Positions 14,934 to 23,423 of a stretch of DNA of 40,583 bases are shown here, piece after piece. Within the stretch, counting starts at the first letter, position 1, and each line of letters opens with the position of its first letter. The DNA is from Parabacteroides sp. 52 (GTDB taxonomy: Bacteria > Bacteroidota > Bacteroidia > Bacteroidales > Tannerellaceae): assembly GCF_010500925.1 (NCBI RefSeq), contig NZ_QVMG01000018.1, positions 1 through 40,583 of the forward strand. Direction: 5' to 3'. The notes below the pieces were generated by a model. It saw only the letters and a program-made list of their open reading frames with translations, was not told where the DNA came from and made no database searches. Both the position numbers and the translations under genes were made by a program.

Positions 14934-17180
14934 ATGAGAAGAATAGCTCTCTTTCTTATTCTTGTTTGCTGCCTTCTTCCTGTTTGTCATTCGCAGGTAA
15001 GCTATGGAGGAGAACCTTTGCCATTGATTCGCACGCGTATTTCTGACGATCAGTGGTTTAAGGAAATGCCTTCTTTTGATGTGGCGGAAGAGTTGCGCAT
15101 TGACTCCCTGAATGAAACAGATCTTCGCAGTAGTTATAGGTTTGCCTATAAATTTATAACTGATTATAACCGGGGAAATGCAGGCCTCTCTTTTACCTTA
15201 CCGGATGGGACGAGGGTTTGGCGATTGGGCATACGTTCTTCCGGTGCACTATCCATAAATATCCTTTTCACCGACTATGAATTGCCAGAAGGCGGACGTT
15301 TGTTCCTCTATAATGCGGATCAGACACAGGTGTTGGGGGCTTTTACGCATCTGAACAATTCTGATTTAGGCATATTGCCGGTATCCCCTGTTTATGGAGA
15401 GGAATTGATTATCGAATACCAGGAGCCGGCTCATGCTTCTTTTCCGGGAAGACTGACGGTAGGAGAGGTGAACCATGCTTACCGGGGATTTCTGCGGGGC
15501 AGAGAACCGGGGGGAGAGTTGACGGATCCTTATCCTTGCATGCCTTCTCCTGTTTGTACAGACGATCCGGAAATAACGAAGTTAAGCCAAAGTGTTGTAT
15601 TACTTATTATTGAAGGCACTACCTCCTGTACGGGGGTCATGGTGAATAATACCTCGCATGACGGGAAGCCGTATATATTGACTGCCTCTCATTGCATCAA
15701 CCGAAATTTTCAGGTAGACAGCCCGGAGGGGTATATTAAGATAGCCGGCAGCATTGTTTGTTTCTTTCATTATAATAGTCCTCTTTGTGAGCCGGTTCTC
15801 CGGGGATCAGAGGAATTGTCTGTTGCTTCTTCTACCTGTGTCGCCTTGAACGAAAAGCATGATATGGCTTTGTTAGCTTTATTGGAAACCCCTCCTGTCT
15901 ATTACCAGCCTTATTATGCAGGCTGGAACTTATCTGAAGAGCTAACCCCTCCTTTCTTGGGTATTCATCATCCCAGAGGGTATGTGAAACGGGTCAATCA
16001 ATGTGAAGAAGTCCCGGAGATAACCACTTTTCATACCTCTTTTGAGTTTGAGACCAATGCCCATTGGTATATCCGAAGATGGGATGCCGGATGTACTGCT
16101 GGTGGTTCTTCAGGCTCTCCTTTGTTTGATCGCGAAGGGGCTGTTATTGGGGCTCTTTCCGGAGGATTTTCTACATGCAGTAACCCGGTGAAAGATTATT
16201 ATTATGCCTTATCCAGAGTATGGGAACCTCAAGATGAGGCGGCAGCACAACTGAAACATTGGTTGGACCCTCAAAAAAAGGGTGTTACTCGCTTAGACGG
16301 CTTGGATCCTTATGCGAACCACCCGGTCTGTGAGCGGTTGAGTAATGTACGAACAAATGGGGATACAGAAAAAATAGAAACAACCTCTCTTCCGCAGAAT
16401 CCGTCAGTGCCTTTGTTCGGTGCGCATGTCACAGGAGTAACCTCCTTTGTTGAAAGTTATACGGTAGCACAGTCTTCACGACTTTACGGTACTTATATAG
16501 TAACCCCTTCCCTGCAAGGAGATTATAGCGGTTTGGATGTGGAGATTTGTGTGTATAATGGGGTAGACAAACCGGAAACGCTGTTGCATACGGAAGTCTT
16601 TCGTCCTGCTTATACGGATAACAAAGAAGGGACGAGCACTTTTTATGAGATTAATAAACCGATGGATCGTGACCAGGAGAGTTTTATTCATTTTTCAACA
16701 CCAGTAGAAGTGGAAGGACGCTTCTTCATCGGATACAGGGTGCTTCCTTCCTGCCCGAAGGATGTTTATTTTTCCGCCTTTAATCTGTCCAAAGGAAGTA
16801 CTACCCGGAATACGACCTGGCTTCTTTATCAAGGGAAATGGATACAAGCCAGTGAATATTCGGTGTATCCTATGCATACATCCCTTTATATCGATCCGGT
16901 GGTACAGGAGAAACGGACAACAGTCGGTTCGGACCCCATCGACCCGCAAACACGGGTGCAAATAATTGTAGGGGCTGAGCGTCGAACGCTCCATGTACTT
17001 CTTCCCGAAGGAATAGAAAAGGCCCGTCTTTCACTGATAGATATGCATGGGCGGGTTTGGCAGGATTATACCCTTTCCACCAACCAATCCACTCTGCAAC
17101 TTCCAGGAAGGGCTCCGGGTATTTATCTGGCGAAACTTACCTATGGGGATAAAGAGTTTGTGCAAAAGATATTGTTTTAA
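14934..17180 (+). CDS. Secreted trypsin-like (Lys-C type) protease with T9SS sorting domain
   Basis: A 748-residue exported serine protease. Order of parts: signal peptide (about 1-20, ending CHSQ), an N-terminal prodomain (about 25-185), a chymotrypsin-fold domain with His253 in LTASHCINR, Asp310 in KHDMALL and Ser393 in AGGSSGSPLF, an Ig-like or jelly-roll region, and a C-terminal type A sorting domain (about 675-748) ending GIYLAKLTYGDKEFVQKILF. CTGVMVNNTSHDGKPYILTA resembles lysyl endopeptidase (Achromobacter protease I) rather than classical trypsin; Lys specificity is inference. The C-terminal domain marks it as type IX secretion cargo, exported through the outer membrane and probably anchored at the surface. 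It diverges from fumarase. No T9SS machinery gene is in the window. Confidence 0.9.
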   Translation: MRRIALFLILVCCLLPVCHSQVSYGGEPLPLIRTRISDDQWFKEMPSFDVAEELRIDSLNETDLRSSYRFAYKFITDYNRGNAGLSFTLPDGTRVWRLGIRSSGALSINILFTDYELPEGGRLFLYNADQTQVLGAFTHLNNSDLGILPVSPVYGEELIIEYQEPAHASFPGRLTVGEVNHAYRGFLRGREPGGELTDPYPCMPSPVCTDDPEITKLSQSVVLLIIEGTTSCTGVMVNNTSHDGKPYILTASHCINRNFQVDSPEGYIKIAGSIVCFFHYNSPLCEPVLRGSEELSVASSTCVALNEKHDMALLALLETPPVYYQPYYAGWNLSEELTPPFLGIHHPRGYVKRVNQCEEVPEITTFHTSFEFETNAHWYIRRWDAGCTAGGSSGSPLFDREGAVIGALSGGFSTCSNPVKDYYYALSRVWEPQDEAAAQLKHWLDPQKKGVTRLDGLDPYANHPVCERLSNVRTNGDTEKIETTSLPQNPSVPLFGAHVTGVTSFVESYTVAQSSRLYGTYIVTPSLQGDYSGLDVEICVYNGVDKPETLLHTEVFRPAYTDNKEGTSTFYEINKPMDRDQESFIHFSTPVEVEGRFFIGYRVLPSCPKDVYFSAFNLSKGSTTRNTTWLLYQGKWIQASEYSVYPMHTSLYIDPVVQEKRTTVGSDPIDPQTRVQIIVGAERRTLHVLLPEGIEKARLSLIDMHGRVWQDYTLSTNQSTLQLPGRAPGIYLAKLTYGDKEFVQKILF

Positions 17181-17483
17181 TCAAAAAACAATTGTTTACC
17201 CAAGATTTATTAACATTTAATGCTGTCTCCAACCTATAAAAATACACCTATTTTTACTTAAAATAGGATTCTTTTGGGAGGGGGTAGGGGCATTCCTATG
17301 GTATTACAGCCTGTTTTAGTGTGAAAGGAAGCCCGTTTTCATTAATAAGTATTAATTCGTAAGATTTTATGGCTTCTTTGCTATTCATAACAAAAAAATG
17401 GTTTAGTTTTGCATAGTAGTGGATAACGGTATTGAAGTAAATAGGAAATATATATACGTAACATTTTAAACTTACATCAAATT
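17181..17483 (+). promoter_or_regulatory. Long intergenic region with promoter of the OmpA/TPR lipoprotein gene
   Basis: AT-rich, 303 bases. A TAGTTTTG -7 box lies at 17404-17411 with a TTTG at 17377-17380, slightly farther than the usual -33 spacing. The predicted leader is about 68 bases, long for this window, which suits a highly expressed gene. A G-rich stretch lies at 17276-17290. I see no clear terminator hairpin for the upstream protease gene. Confidence 0.5.
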
Positions 17484-19175
17484 ATGAACAAAAAATTCTT
17501 ATTGCCATTCTTTGTGATGGCAGCCATCTTAACCTTTTCCTCTTGTTCAAACAAGTTGAAACCGTTAGCTGAAGAGTATATCAAAGCGGAACCTCAGCCG
17601 TTGGAAGCTATCGGTGGCCAAGTGCCAGTAACAATTAATGCAACCTTCCCAGCAAAATGGTTTAACAAAAATGCTACACTAACGGTAACTCCTGTATTGC
17701 GTTATGCAGGCGGTGAAGCTTGGGGAACGGCTTATACCTATCAGGGAGAAAAAGTAAGCGGAAACAATCAGGTAATCCCTCAAAAAGCCGGTGGAAATGT
17801 GACTATGAAATCTTCTTTCACCTACAAACCTGAAATGAAAAAGTCAGAACTGTATCTGACATTTGATGCTAAGATCAAAAACAAAACGATTCAATTGCCG
17901 GACGTAAAAATCGGTGAAGGCGTTGTGGCTACATCGGAATTGGCTGATGGAGCAACAGCAACGGCCGCGATTGGTGCAGATAAGTTCCAACGTATCATCA
18001 AAGAAGCATATGATGCAAACATCATGTTCCTTATCCAACAAGCCGAACTTCGTTCCAAAGAATTGAACAAACAAGATATTAAAGACTGGAAAAACCTGGT
18101 AAAGAATGCAGACGAAGCTCCAAACCAGAATGTAGCTATCGAGATTTCTGCTTATGCTTCTCCTGACGGAGGTGTTAAGTTGAATACCGGTCTGGCTGAA
18201 AGACGTGAAAGCAATACCACAAAATATCTGGAAAGAGAATTGAAGAAAGCCAAAGTAGACGTTCCCGTAGATGCTCGTTATACAGCTCAGGACTGGGAAG
18301 GTTTCCAGGAATTGGTGTCTAAATCGAACATCCAGGACAAAGACCTTGTATTACGTGTTCTCTCTATGTACAAAGATCCGGAACAACGCGAACAGGAAAT
18401 TAAAAACATCTCTTCTGTATTCAGTGTATTGGCTGACGAAATTCTGCCGCAATTGCGTCGTTCTCGCTTGACTGCGAATATCGAGATTATCGGTAAATCA
18501 GACGATGAAATCAGCGCTTTGGCAAAAAGCAATCCGAAAGAACTGACAGTAGAAGAAATTCTTTATGCAGCTACTTTGACGAATAATGCAAGTGAAAAAG
18601 AAACGATCTATAAGAAAGCAAGCGAACTGTATCCTGCTGACTGCCGTACATGGAACAACATCGGAATGATGCGTTTCCGTGCAGGTGACCTAAGTGCTGC
18701 AGAACAAATGTTCAACAAAGCAAACGCTACAAAGAATAATCCTGAAGCAAACATGAACTTAGGATTGATCGCTTTGACAAAAGGTGATAAATCAAAAGCG
18801 CAACAATTGTTAGGTAGTGCTTCGGGTGTGGCTGAATTAAGCGAAGCAATGGGTGTTCTTTACCTGCAACAAGGTGAATATGCAAAAGCGGTTAATTCTT
18901 TCGGTGCAACCAAGAGCAACAATGCTGCTTTGGCACAGATCATGGTGAAGGATTACAGCAAAGCGCAACAAACATTAGCTGCTATCACAAACGCAGACGG
19001 TGTAACTGAATATTTGAAAGCAGTGGTTGCTGCTCGTACAAATAATGCAAGTGGTGTGATCAGTAGTCTGAAAGCAGCGATTGTAAAAGACAAAGCCTTG
19101 GCAAAAGCGGCTGCTCTTGACCTTGAATTTGCTAAATATGCAACAAACGCAGACTTTACAAGTCTGGTTCGCTAA
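17484..19175 (+). CDS. OmpA-like and TPR-repeat lipoprotein
   Basis: A 563-residue lipoprotein with lipobox FSSC (Cys21 likely acylated). The N-terminal third is beta-rich; the middle contains ISAYASPDGG...LNTGLAERRESNTTKYL, which resembles the peptidoglycan-binding OmpA C-terminal motif (LAxRRA..V..YL); the C-terminal 200 or so residues are TPR-like helical repeats (CRTWNNIGMMRFRAGDLSAA and following). Probably an abundant periplasmic or outer-membrane scaffold; strong use of GAA, AAA, CGT and GGT codons and a long leader suggest high expression. The function is unknown to me. A clear terminator follows. The product should not be equated with T9SS PorE on this evidence, since no WD40 domain is present. 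Confidence 0.8.
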   Translation: MNKKFLLPFFVMAAILTFSSCSNKLKPLAEEYIKAEPQPLEAIGGQVPVTINATFPAKWFNKNATLTVTPVLRYAGGEAWGTAYTYQGEKVSGNNQVIPQKAGGNVTMKSSFTYKPEMKKSELYLTFDAKIKNKTIQLPDVKIGEGVVATSELADGATATAAIGADKFQRIIKEAYDANIMFLIQQAELRSKELNKQDIKDWKNLVKNADEAPNQNVAIEISAYASPDGGVKLNTGLAERRESNTTKYLERELKKAKVDVPVDARYTAQDWEGFQELVSKSNIQDKDLVLRVLSMYKDPEQREQEIKNISSVFSVLADEILPQLRRSRLTANIEIIGKSDDEISALAKSNPKELTVEEILYAATLTNNASEKETIYKKASELYPADCRTWNNIGMMRFRAGDLSAAEQMFNKANATKNNPEANMNLGLIALTKGDKSKAQQLLGSASGVAELSEAMGVLYLQQGEYAKAVNSFGATKSNNAALAQIMVKDYSKAQQTLAAITNADGVTEYLKAVVAARTNNASGVISSLKAAIVKDKALAKAAALDLEFAKYATNADFTSLVR

Positions 19176-19195
19176 ATAAAGACATTGTAAAAATG

Positions 19196-19230
19196 AAAAG
19201 GGCTGTTCCAAAAGTGGAATAGCCCTTTTT
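19196..19230 (+). terminator. Strong terminator after the OmpA/TPR gene
   Basis: AAAGGGCTGTTCCA pairs with TGGAATAGCCCTTT (one mismatch) and is followed by TTTTT. A relative with the same GGGCTGTCC core terminates the helicase gene at 25284-25321. Confidence 0.9.
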
Positions 19231-19292
19231 ATTTGAGGAAAATGTTTTTTCAAAGGGGAAGAAACGAAGTCTACAAAGGACCGGGTTTCATT

Positions 19293-20519
19293 TTATTCGT
19301 AAATCAGGCAGGATAGATGGTCCGGAGCAAATATCTCATTGGCTATCTCCTGAATATCCTCCGCTGTTAGTTTTTGTATCTTGGCAAATACCTCGGATAA
19401 GCTATCATACCGGTTATGATGCAGGAAGCTCTTTCCCAAACCCAGGAACAGCCCTTCTTTGTTATCACCGGATACACCCAACTGACCAATAACCTGTTTC
19501 TTGGCTGTTGCCAGTTGAGAGGGGGAGAGCTTTACATCCCGAAGTGATTCCAGTGTTTTATGTACCAGCCGAATCGCTTTGTCAAGGTTTTTGGGATCGG
19601 TACCGAAATAGATATGGGTCAATCCGGTATCTGTATACGAGGTAAGATTGGATTCTACATTGTAAACCAGTCCATGCTTTTCACGTAAAGAAAGATTCAA
19701 CCGACTGTTCATGCCTGGGCCTCCCAATATATTATTCAATAAGAACAAGGGAATACGTTTGTCATCGTACATGCTGCAGGCTCTTCCGCCAATCAGTACA
19801 TGTGTCTGATGCGTTTCTTTCTTCACCCGTTTCATATAGGGTTCTATGGGAGCAGGTGCATGCCTTTCCCGTCCGGACAGAGGCCGAGAGATACCTGCCA
19901 ATGCTTGTTCCACCCTCTTGACAATCTTGCCGAAATCCTTTCGTCCCATGGAAAAGAAGACCATGTTTTCCGGCACATAAAAACGTTGTGTAAAGGAGAG
20001 GCCGGAGGCGGAGTGGAAACGTAACAGCGAATTCTCATCACCCAATATATTATGTCCTAATGCATGTCCGGCAAACAATAAATTCTCGAATTCATCGTAA
20101 ATAAGCTCTGCCGGACTGTCTTCGTAGGAGTTGATTTCGTCGAGGATAACATCTACTTCTTTTTCTATTTCTTGTTCGGGAAATTGGGAGTGAAAGACAA
20201 GGTCTGTCAGTAATTCAAATGCCCGGTCGTAGTGTTCTTCCATGAAAATGGAATAGACAAAGGTTTCCTCTTTGGTGGTATATGCATTTAGTTCACCCCC
20301 TACATGCTCCATCCGGTTGAGGATATGCCATGCCCGACGATGTTTGGTCCCTTTGAATAGCATATGTTCAACGAAATGTGCCAGTCCAAACTCATCCGCC
20401 GATTCATCCCGTGTCCCGGCGTTAATTCCGAATCCGCAATACGAAACAGGCGAATCCATCGGCAAATGAACGATACGAAGTCCATTGGGTAATGTATGTG
20501 AATGATAAAGCATAACCAT
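19293..20519 (-). CDS. M16 family zinc peptidase (pitrilysin/processing-peptidase type)
   Basis: Single-domain-pair M16 peptidase of about 408 residues. The inverted zinc motif HxxEH is present in HFVEHMLFKGT, and the third zinc ligand Glu lies in the following helix (EKEVDVILDEINSYEDSP). It has no signal peptide, so it is probably cytoplasmic, as in the YmxG-like group, and degrades oligopeptides. The open frame extends to 20609, but the -7 box at 20541-20548 shows the transcript begins near 20535, so the start is the ATG at 20519 (or 20513, two codons on). It diverges from the sugar isomerase gene and converges with the OmpA/TPR gene. Confidence 0.92.
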   Translation of the reverse strand: MVMLYHSHTLPNGLRIVHLPMDSPVSYCGFGINAGTRDESADEFGLAHFVEHMLFKGTKHRRAWHILNRMEHVGGELNAYTTKEETFVYSIFMEEHYDRAFELLTDLVFHSQFPEQEIEKEVDVILDEINSYEDSPAELIYDEFENLLFAGHALGHNILGDENSLLRFHSASGLSFTQRFYVPENMVFFSMGRKDFGKIVKRVEQALAGISRPLSGRERHAPAPIEPYMKRVKKETHQTHVLIGGRACSMYDDKRIPLFLLNNILGGPGMNSRLNLSLREKHGLVYNVESNLTSYTDTGLTHIYFGTDPKNLDKAIRLVHKTLESLRDVKLSPSQLATAKKQVIGQLGVSGDNKEGLFLGLGKSFLHHNRYDSLSEVFAKIQKLTAEDIQEIANEIFAPDHLSCLIYE

Positions 20520-20540
20520 CGTGCGTGTTTGTTGAACGGG

Positions 20541-20548
20541 CAAAGGTA
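20541..20548 (-). promoter_or_regulatory. -7 promoter box for the M16 peptidase gene
   Basis: Minus-strand TACCTTTG, a perfect consensus match, 22 bases before ATG 20519. Confidence 0.75.
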
Positions 20549-20648
20549 CAATAAAAAGATCAGACCGTAAATCTCCTGTTGCTATAACGGAAATACGGTT
20601 GATTGACAAAAAAAAGCGGCTTTACCATGGGTGAATGATTAAAATGCA

Positions 20649-20656
20649 TAATTTTG
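20649..20656 (+). promoter_or_regulatory. -7 promoter box for the isomerase-kinase operon
   Basis: TAATTTTG lies 22 bases before ATG 20678 and overlaps the TTG at 20654 that would give a longer frame, ruling that start out. Confidence 0.7.
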
Positions 20657-20677
20657 TATCCAAAAAACAAGAGACCC

Positions 20678-21292
20678 ATGACAACTGAAGAAATTACTTG
20701 TATTTTAGAACAAGAGGCCCATGCCGTTCGTAATATTCCCGTTACAGATGGGTATAATGAAGCGGTGACCTTAATTACCCGTTATATTCATGAACAGGGA
20801 GGTACATTGATTACCAGTGGAATGGGGAAAGCCGGGCAGATCGCCATGAACATTGCAACTACTTTTAGTTCAACGGGAACTCCGGCTTATTTCCTGCATC
20901 CCAGCGAAGCACAACATGGCGATTTGGGGTTGGTGCGTAAAAATGACCTGATGCTTTTGATCTCCAATTCGGGAAAGACCCGCGAACTGCTTGAATTGGT
21001 GGAACTGACACGGGGGATAGCACCTGATATGCAGTTTATTGTGATTACAGGTAATCCGGAAAGTGCCCTGGCGCATGAAGCGACTGTCTGTTTATCTACT
21101 GGTGCGCCGAAAGAAGTATGCACGCTGGGTTTGACACCTACCACCTCCACTACCATGATGACTGTTATGGGAGATATCCTTGTTGTCGGAACGATGCGCA
21201 GGATTGGTTTTACCAATAAAGACTATGCGGTCCGTCACCATGGAGGATATCTTGGCTCAAAGAGTCGTGAACAGAGTGCGAAGGAAGAATAA
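20678..21292 (+). CDS. kdsD: SIS-domain sugar-phosphate isomerase, likely D-arabinose-5-phosphate isomerase without CBS domains
   Basis: The 204-residue product is one SIS domain: SGMGKAGQIAMNIATTFSSTG, HPSEAQHGDLG and the phosphosugar-binding LISNSGKTRELLEL match KdsD/KpsF, which turns ribulose-5-phosphate into arabinose-5-phosphate, the first step to Kdo for lipopolysaccharide. E. coli KdsD has two extra CBS domains; here the protein stops after the SIS domain, as described for the Bacteroides fragilis KpsF-like enzyme. The ATG at 20678 is set by the -7 box. A PfkB kinase gene follows after 9 bases. 6-phospho-3-hexuloisomerase is an alternative, less likely from the motifs. Confidence 0.85.
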   Translation: MTTEEITCILEQEAHAVRNIPVTDGYNEAVTLITRYIHEQGGTLITSGMGKAGQIAMNIATTFSSTGTPAYFLHPSEAQHGDLGLVRKNDLMLLISNSGKTRELLELVELTRGIAPDMQFIVITGNPESALAHEATVCLSTGAPKEVCTLGLTPTTSTTMMTVMGDILVVGTMRRIGFTNKDYAVRHHGGYLGSKSREQSAKEE

Positions 21293-21301
21293 ATACCTTA
21301 T

Positions 21302-22231
21302 ATGCGAAAAGTTATAGGGGTGGGGGAAACCATCCTGGATATCATCTTTAAAGACAACCAACCCCATGCGGCTATTCCGGGAGGTACGGTTTTCAATGGA
21401 TTTGTATCATTGGCCCGCATGGGCGTGCCGGTTTCCTTTATCAGTGAATTGGGGAATGACCGGGTAGGGGAGATTCTCCGGTCTTTTATGGCGGAAAACA
21501 ATATTTCTTCCGATTTCATCGATTGTTTCCCGGATGGAAAAAGTCCGCTAGCCCTGGCTTTTTTGGATGATGAGCAAAATGCCAGTTACCTTATCTATAA
21601 AGATTATCCGGCCCAGCGACTGGAGGTGGCGCTTCCGCAAATAAATGAAGATGATATTTTTATTATCGGTTCCTATTATGCTTTGAACCCAGCGCTTAGA
21701 GAACGTATGTTTGAGTTCCTCCGGTATGCACAGGAACGGAAAGCTATTATTTATTACGATCCGAACTTCCGTAAACCCCATGCACATGAGTCTTTGCGGT
21801 TACGCCCTGCTGTGATCGAAAATCTGGAGTTTGCTGATATTGTGCGGGGATCCAATGAAGATTTCTTTTATTTATTTGGAGAAACAGATATGCAGGAGGT
21901 GTATGAACAATATATCCGTTTTTACTGTGACCGCTTGATTGTCACGCAAGGTTCCGGTAAAATAAGCCTGTTTGATAAAGAAAGAAGAGAATCTTTTGAT
22001 GTTCCTTCCCTTACTCCGGTGAGCACAGTCGGTGCCGGAGACAATTTCAATGCCGGCTTCATTTACGGGCTGTTAAAGTATAATATCCGTCGCAAGGATT
22101 TATCTACCCTGGATAGGGAGGGATGGGAGAGACTTATTCGTTGTGGGATTGATCTTTCGACGCAGGTATGTGGCAGTTATGAGAATTATATCTCAAAGAC
22201 ATTTGCAGAGAGGTATGCCGGGCAGTATTAA
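21302..22231 (+). CDS. PfkB family carbohydrate kinase
   Basis: A 309-residue sugar kinase of the ribokinase/fructokinase family. N-terminal signature GGTVFNGFVSLARMG; C-terminal ATP/anion-hole motif STVGAGDNFNAGF with the catalytic Asp of GAGD. The substrate is uncertain; fructokinase-like enzymes fit best. It follows the isomerase gene by 9 bases, so the two are cotranscribed and may act on linked sugar phosphates, but this pairing does not prove a shared pathway. No regulator is adjacent. Confidence 0.88.
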   Translation: MRKVIGVGETILDIIFKDNQPHAAIPGGTVFNGFVSLARMGVPVSFISELGNDRVGEILRSFMAENNISSDFIDCFPDGKSPLALAFLDDEQNASYLIYKDYPAQRLEVALPQINEDDIFIIGSYYALNPALRERMFEFLRYAQERKAIIYYDPNFRKPHAHESLRLRPAVIENLEFADIVRGSNEDFFYLFGETDMQEVYEQYIRFYCDRLIVTQGSGKISLFDKERRESFDVPSLTPVSTVGAGDNFNAGFIYGLLKYNIRRKDLSTLDREGWERLIRCGIDLSTQVCGSYENYISKTFAERYAGQY

Positions 22232-22269
22232 ATATCATTAATCGGCTGTGTTACGAACGCTTCTTTTAT

Positions 22270-22277
22270 TATATTTG
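22270..22277 (+). promoter_or_regulatory. -7 promoter box for the phosphatase-like lipoprotein
   Basis: TATATTTG lies 24 bases before ATG 22302 and within the longer frame that opens at 22248. Confidence 0.7.
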
Positions 22278-22301
22278 CCAAGAGTTACTCATGTGAACGC
22301 T

Positions 22302-23363
22302 ATGACAACAAGAATATTGTTTTTATTTATCGGCATGGTGGCATTCGTAGGTTGTTCTTCCGATGCTCCTGATATCCATACACTCTGTTTGCGGGATGGG
22401 ATTGGGAATTATGTGATTAAATGGGAAACGGATCCTCCGTTGGAAGGCATAGTAAAGATCTATGCCTCTGATAATCCGGAAAAGTTTGCAAAGGGTGAAC
22501 CGGCTGTATATGCAAATATAGACCAGGGTATCGCGACCTATATCACGAATAATAATATCTCCCGTAAATATTTCCGCCTGACATTTAAAGATAAATATCA
22601 TCAGGTCGTAGGGGCACGGTTTGTACCTATGGACAGTGTGCAGAACCTGCGCGACTTGGGAGGATATTATAACACAAAGCATAAGATGATCCGTTGGGGA
22701 AAGGTGTATCGCTCGGGGGGACTGAGTGGTTTAAGTACCCTGGATTCATTGCGCTTAAGCAAATTGAATATTAAAACGATTATCGATCTTCGCAGCCAGC
22801 GTGAAATGACTGAGGCTCCTCTGACTTTTACGGGCCCTACAATTGTCAATATTCCTGTTAACTCCGGCGATCTGACAGAAATCCAACCTTATCTGCAAGA
22901 GGGAAGAATACGCAAGGGAGATGCTGTTGTGTATATGCAAGATGCCTACCTAAAGTTCCTTTCAACAAATAAAGAATCATTTGCTGAGGCATTGGAACTC
23001 TTTCTGAACAAAGACAATTACCCTATTTTGTTTAGCTGTACCCTGGGGAAAGATGCTACAGGCTTTTTGGCTGCTATGGTACTATCTGCTCTGTCTGTAT
23101 CGGAAGAGATCGTTATGCAGGATTATATGGATTCGAATAATTATATTGAGAAGAATCGCTATGCCTCCCTTGCCCAGGATCTAAATGCAGATGCCCAGGA
23201 AGTCATCACTTTATTGCTTTCTGCCAATCAATCCTTCATGCATCCTCTTTTTCAAAAGATCAAAAAGAACAAAGACTATGGTTCTGTTGAAAAGTATTTG
23301 GCTACAGAACTTAATTTTTCGGAAAAGGATCGTGAAAAGCTGAAAGATATGTTGTTATACTGA
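22302..23363 (+). CDS. Tyrosine-phosphatase-fold lipoprotein, catalytic Arg lost (pseudophosphatase)
   Basis: A 353-residue lipoprotein (lipobox FVGC, Cys18) with a short beta-sandwich domain (about 25-105) and a Y_phosphatase3-type domain. The landmarks VQNLRDLGG, WGKVYRSGGLS and IIDLRSQRE are all present. The active-site loop reads SCTLGKDATG, where the family has HCTAGKDRTG: the nucleophile Cys246 remains, but the preceding His is Ser and the essential Arg is Ala252 (GCT at 23055-23057). C-x5-R enzymes need that Arg to bind phosphate, so the protein is probably inactive and may instead bind a ligand or partner. The frame is otherwise undamaged. The longer frame from 22248 starts upstream of the promoter box and is rejected. 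Confidence 0.87.
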   Translation: MTTRILFLFIGMVAFVGCSSDAPDIHTLCLRDGIGNYVIKWETDPPLEGIVKIYASDNPEKFAKGEPAVYANIDQGIATYITNNNISRKYFRLTFKDKYHQVVGARFVPMDSVQNLRDLGGYYNTKHKMIRWGKVYRSGGLSGLSTLDSLRLSKLNIKTIIDLRSQREMTEAPLTFTGPTIVNIPVNSGDLTEIQPYLQEGRIRKGDAVVYMQDAYLKFLSTNKESFAEALELFLNKDNYPILFSCTLGKDATGFLAAMVLSALSVSEEIVMQDYMDSNNYIEKNRYASLAQDLNADAQEVITLLLSANQSFMHPLFQKIKKNKDYGSVEKYLATELNFSEKDREKLKDMLLY

Positions 23364-23384
23364 GGTGAATCCAAATTAATTCCC

Positions 23385-23392
23385 TACCTTTG
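23385..23392 (+). promoter_or_regulatory. -7 promoter box for the DEAD-box helicase
   Basis: TACCTTTG, a perfect match, placed 32 bases before the TTG start at 23424. Confidence 0.75.
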
Positions 23393-23423
23393 CGCCCTCT
23401 ATACACAATAAAATCATATTTTT

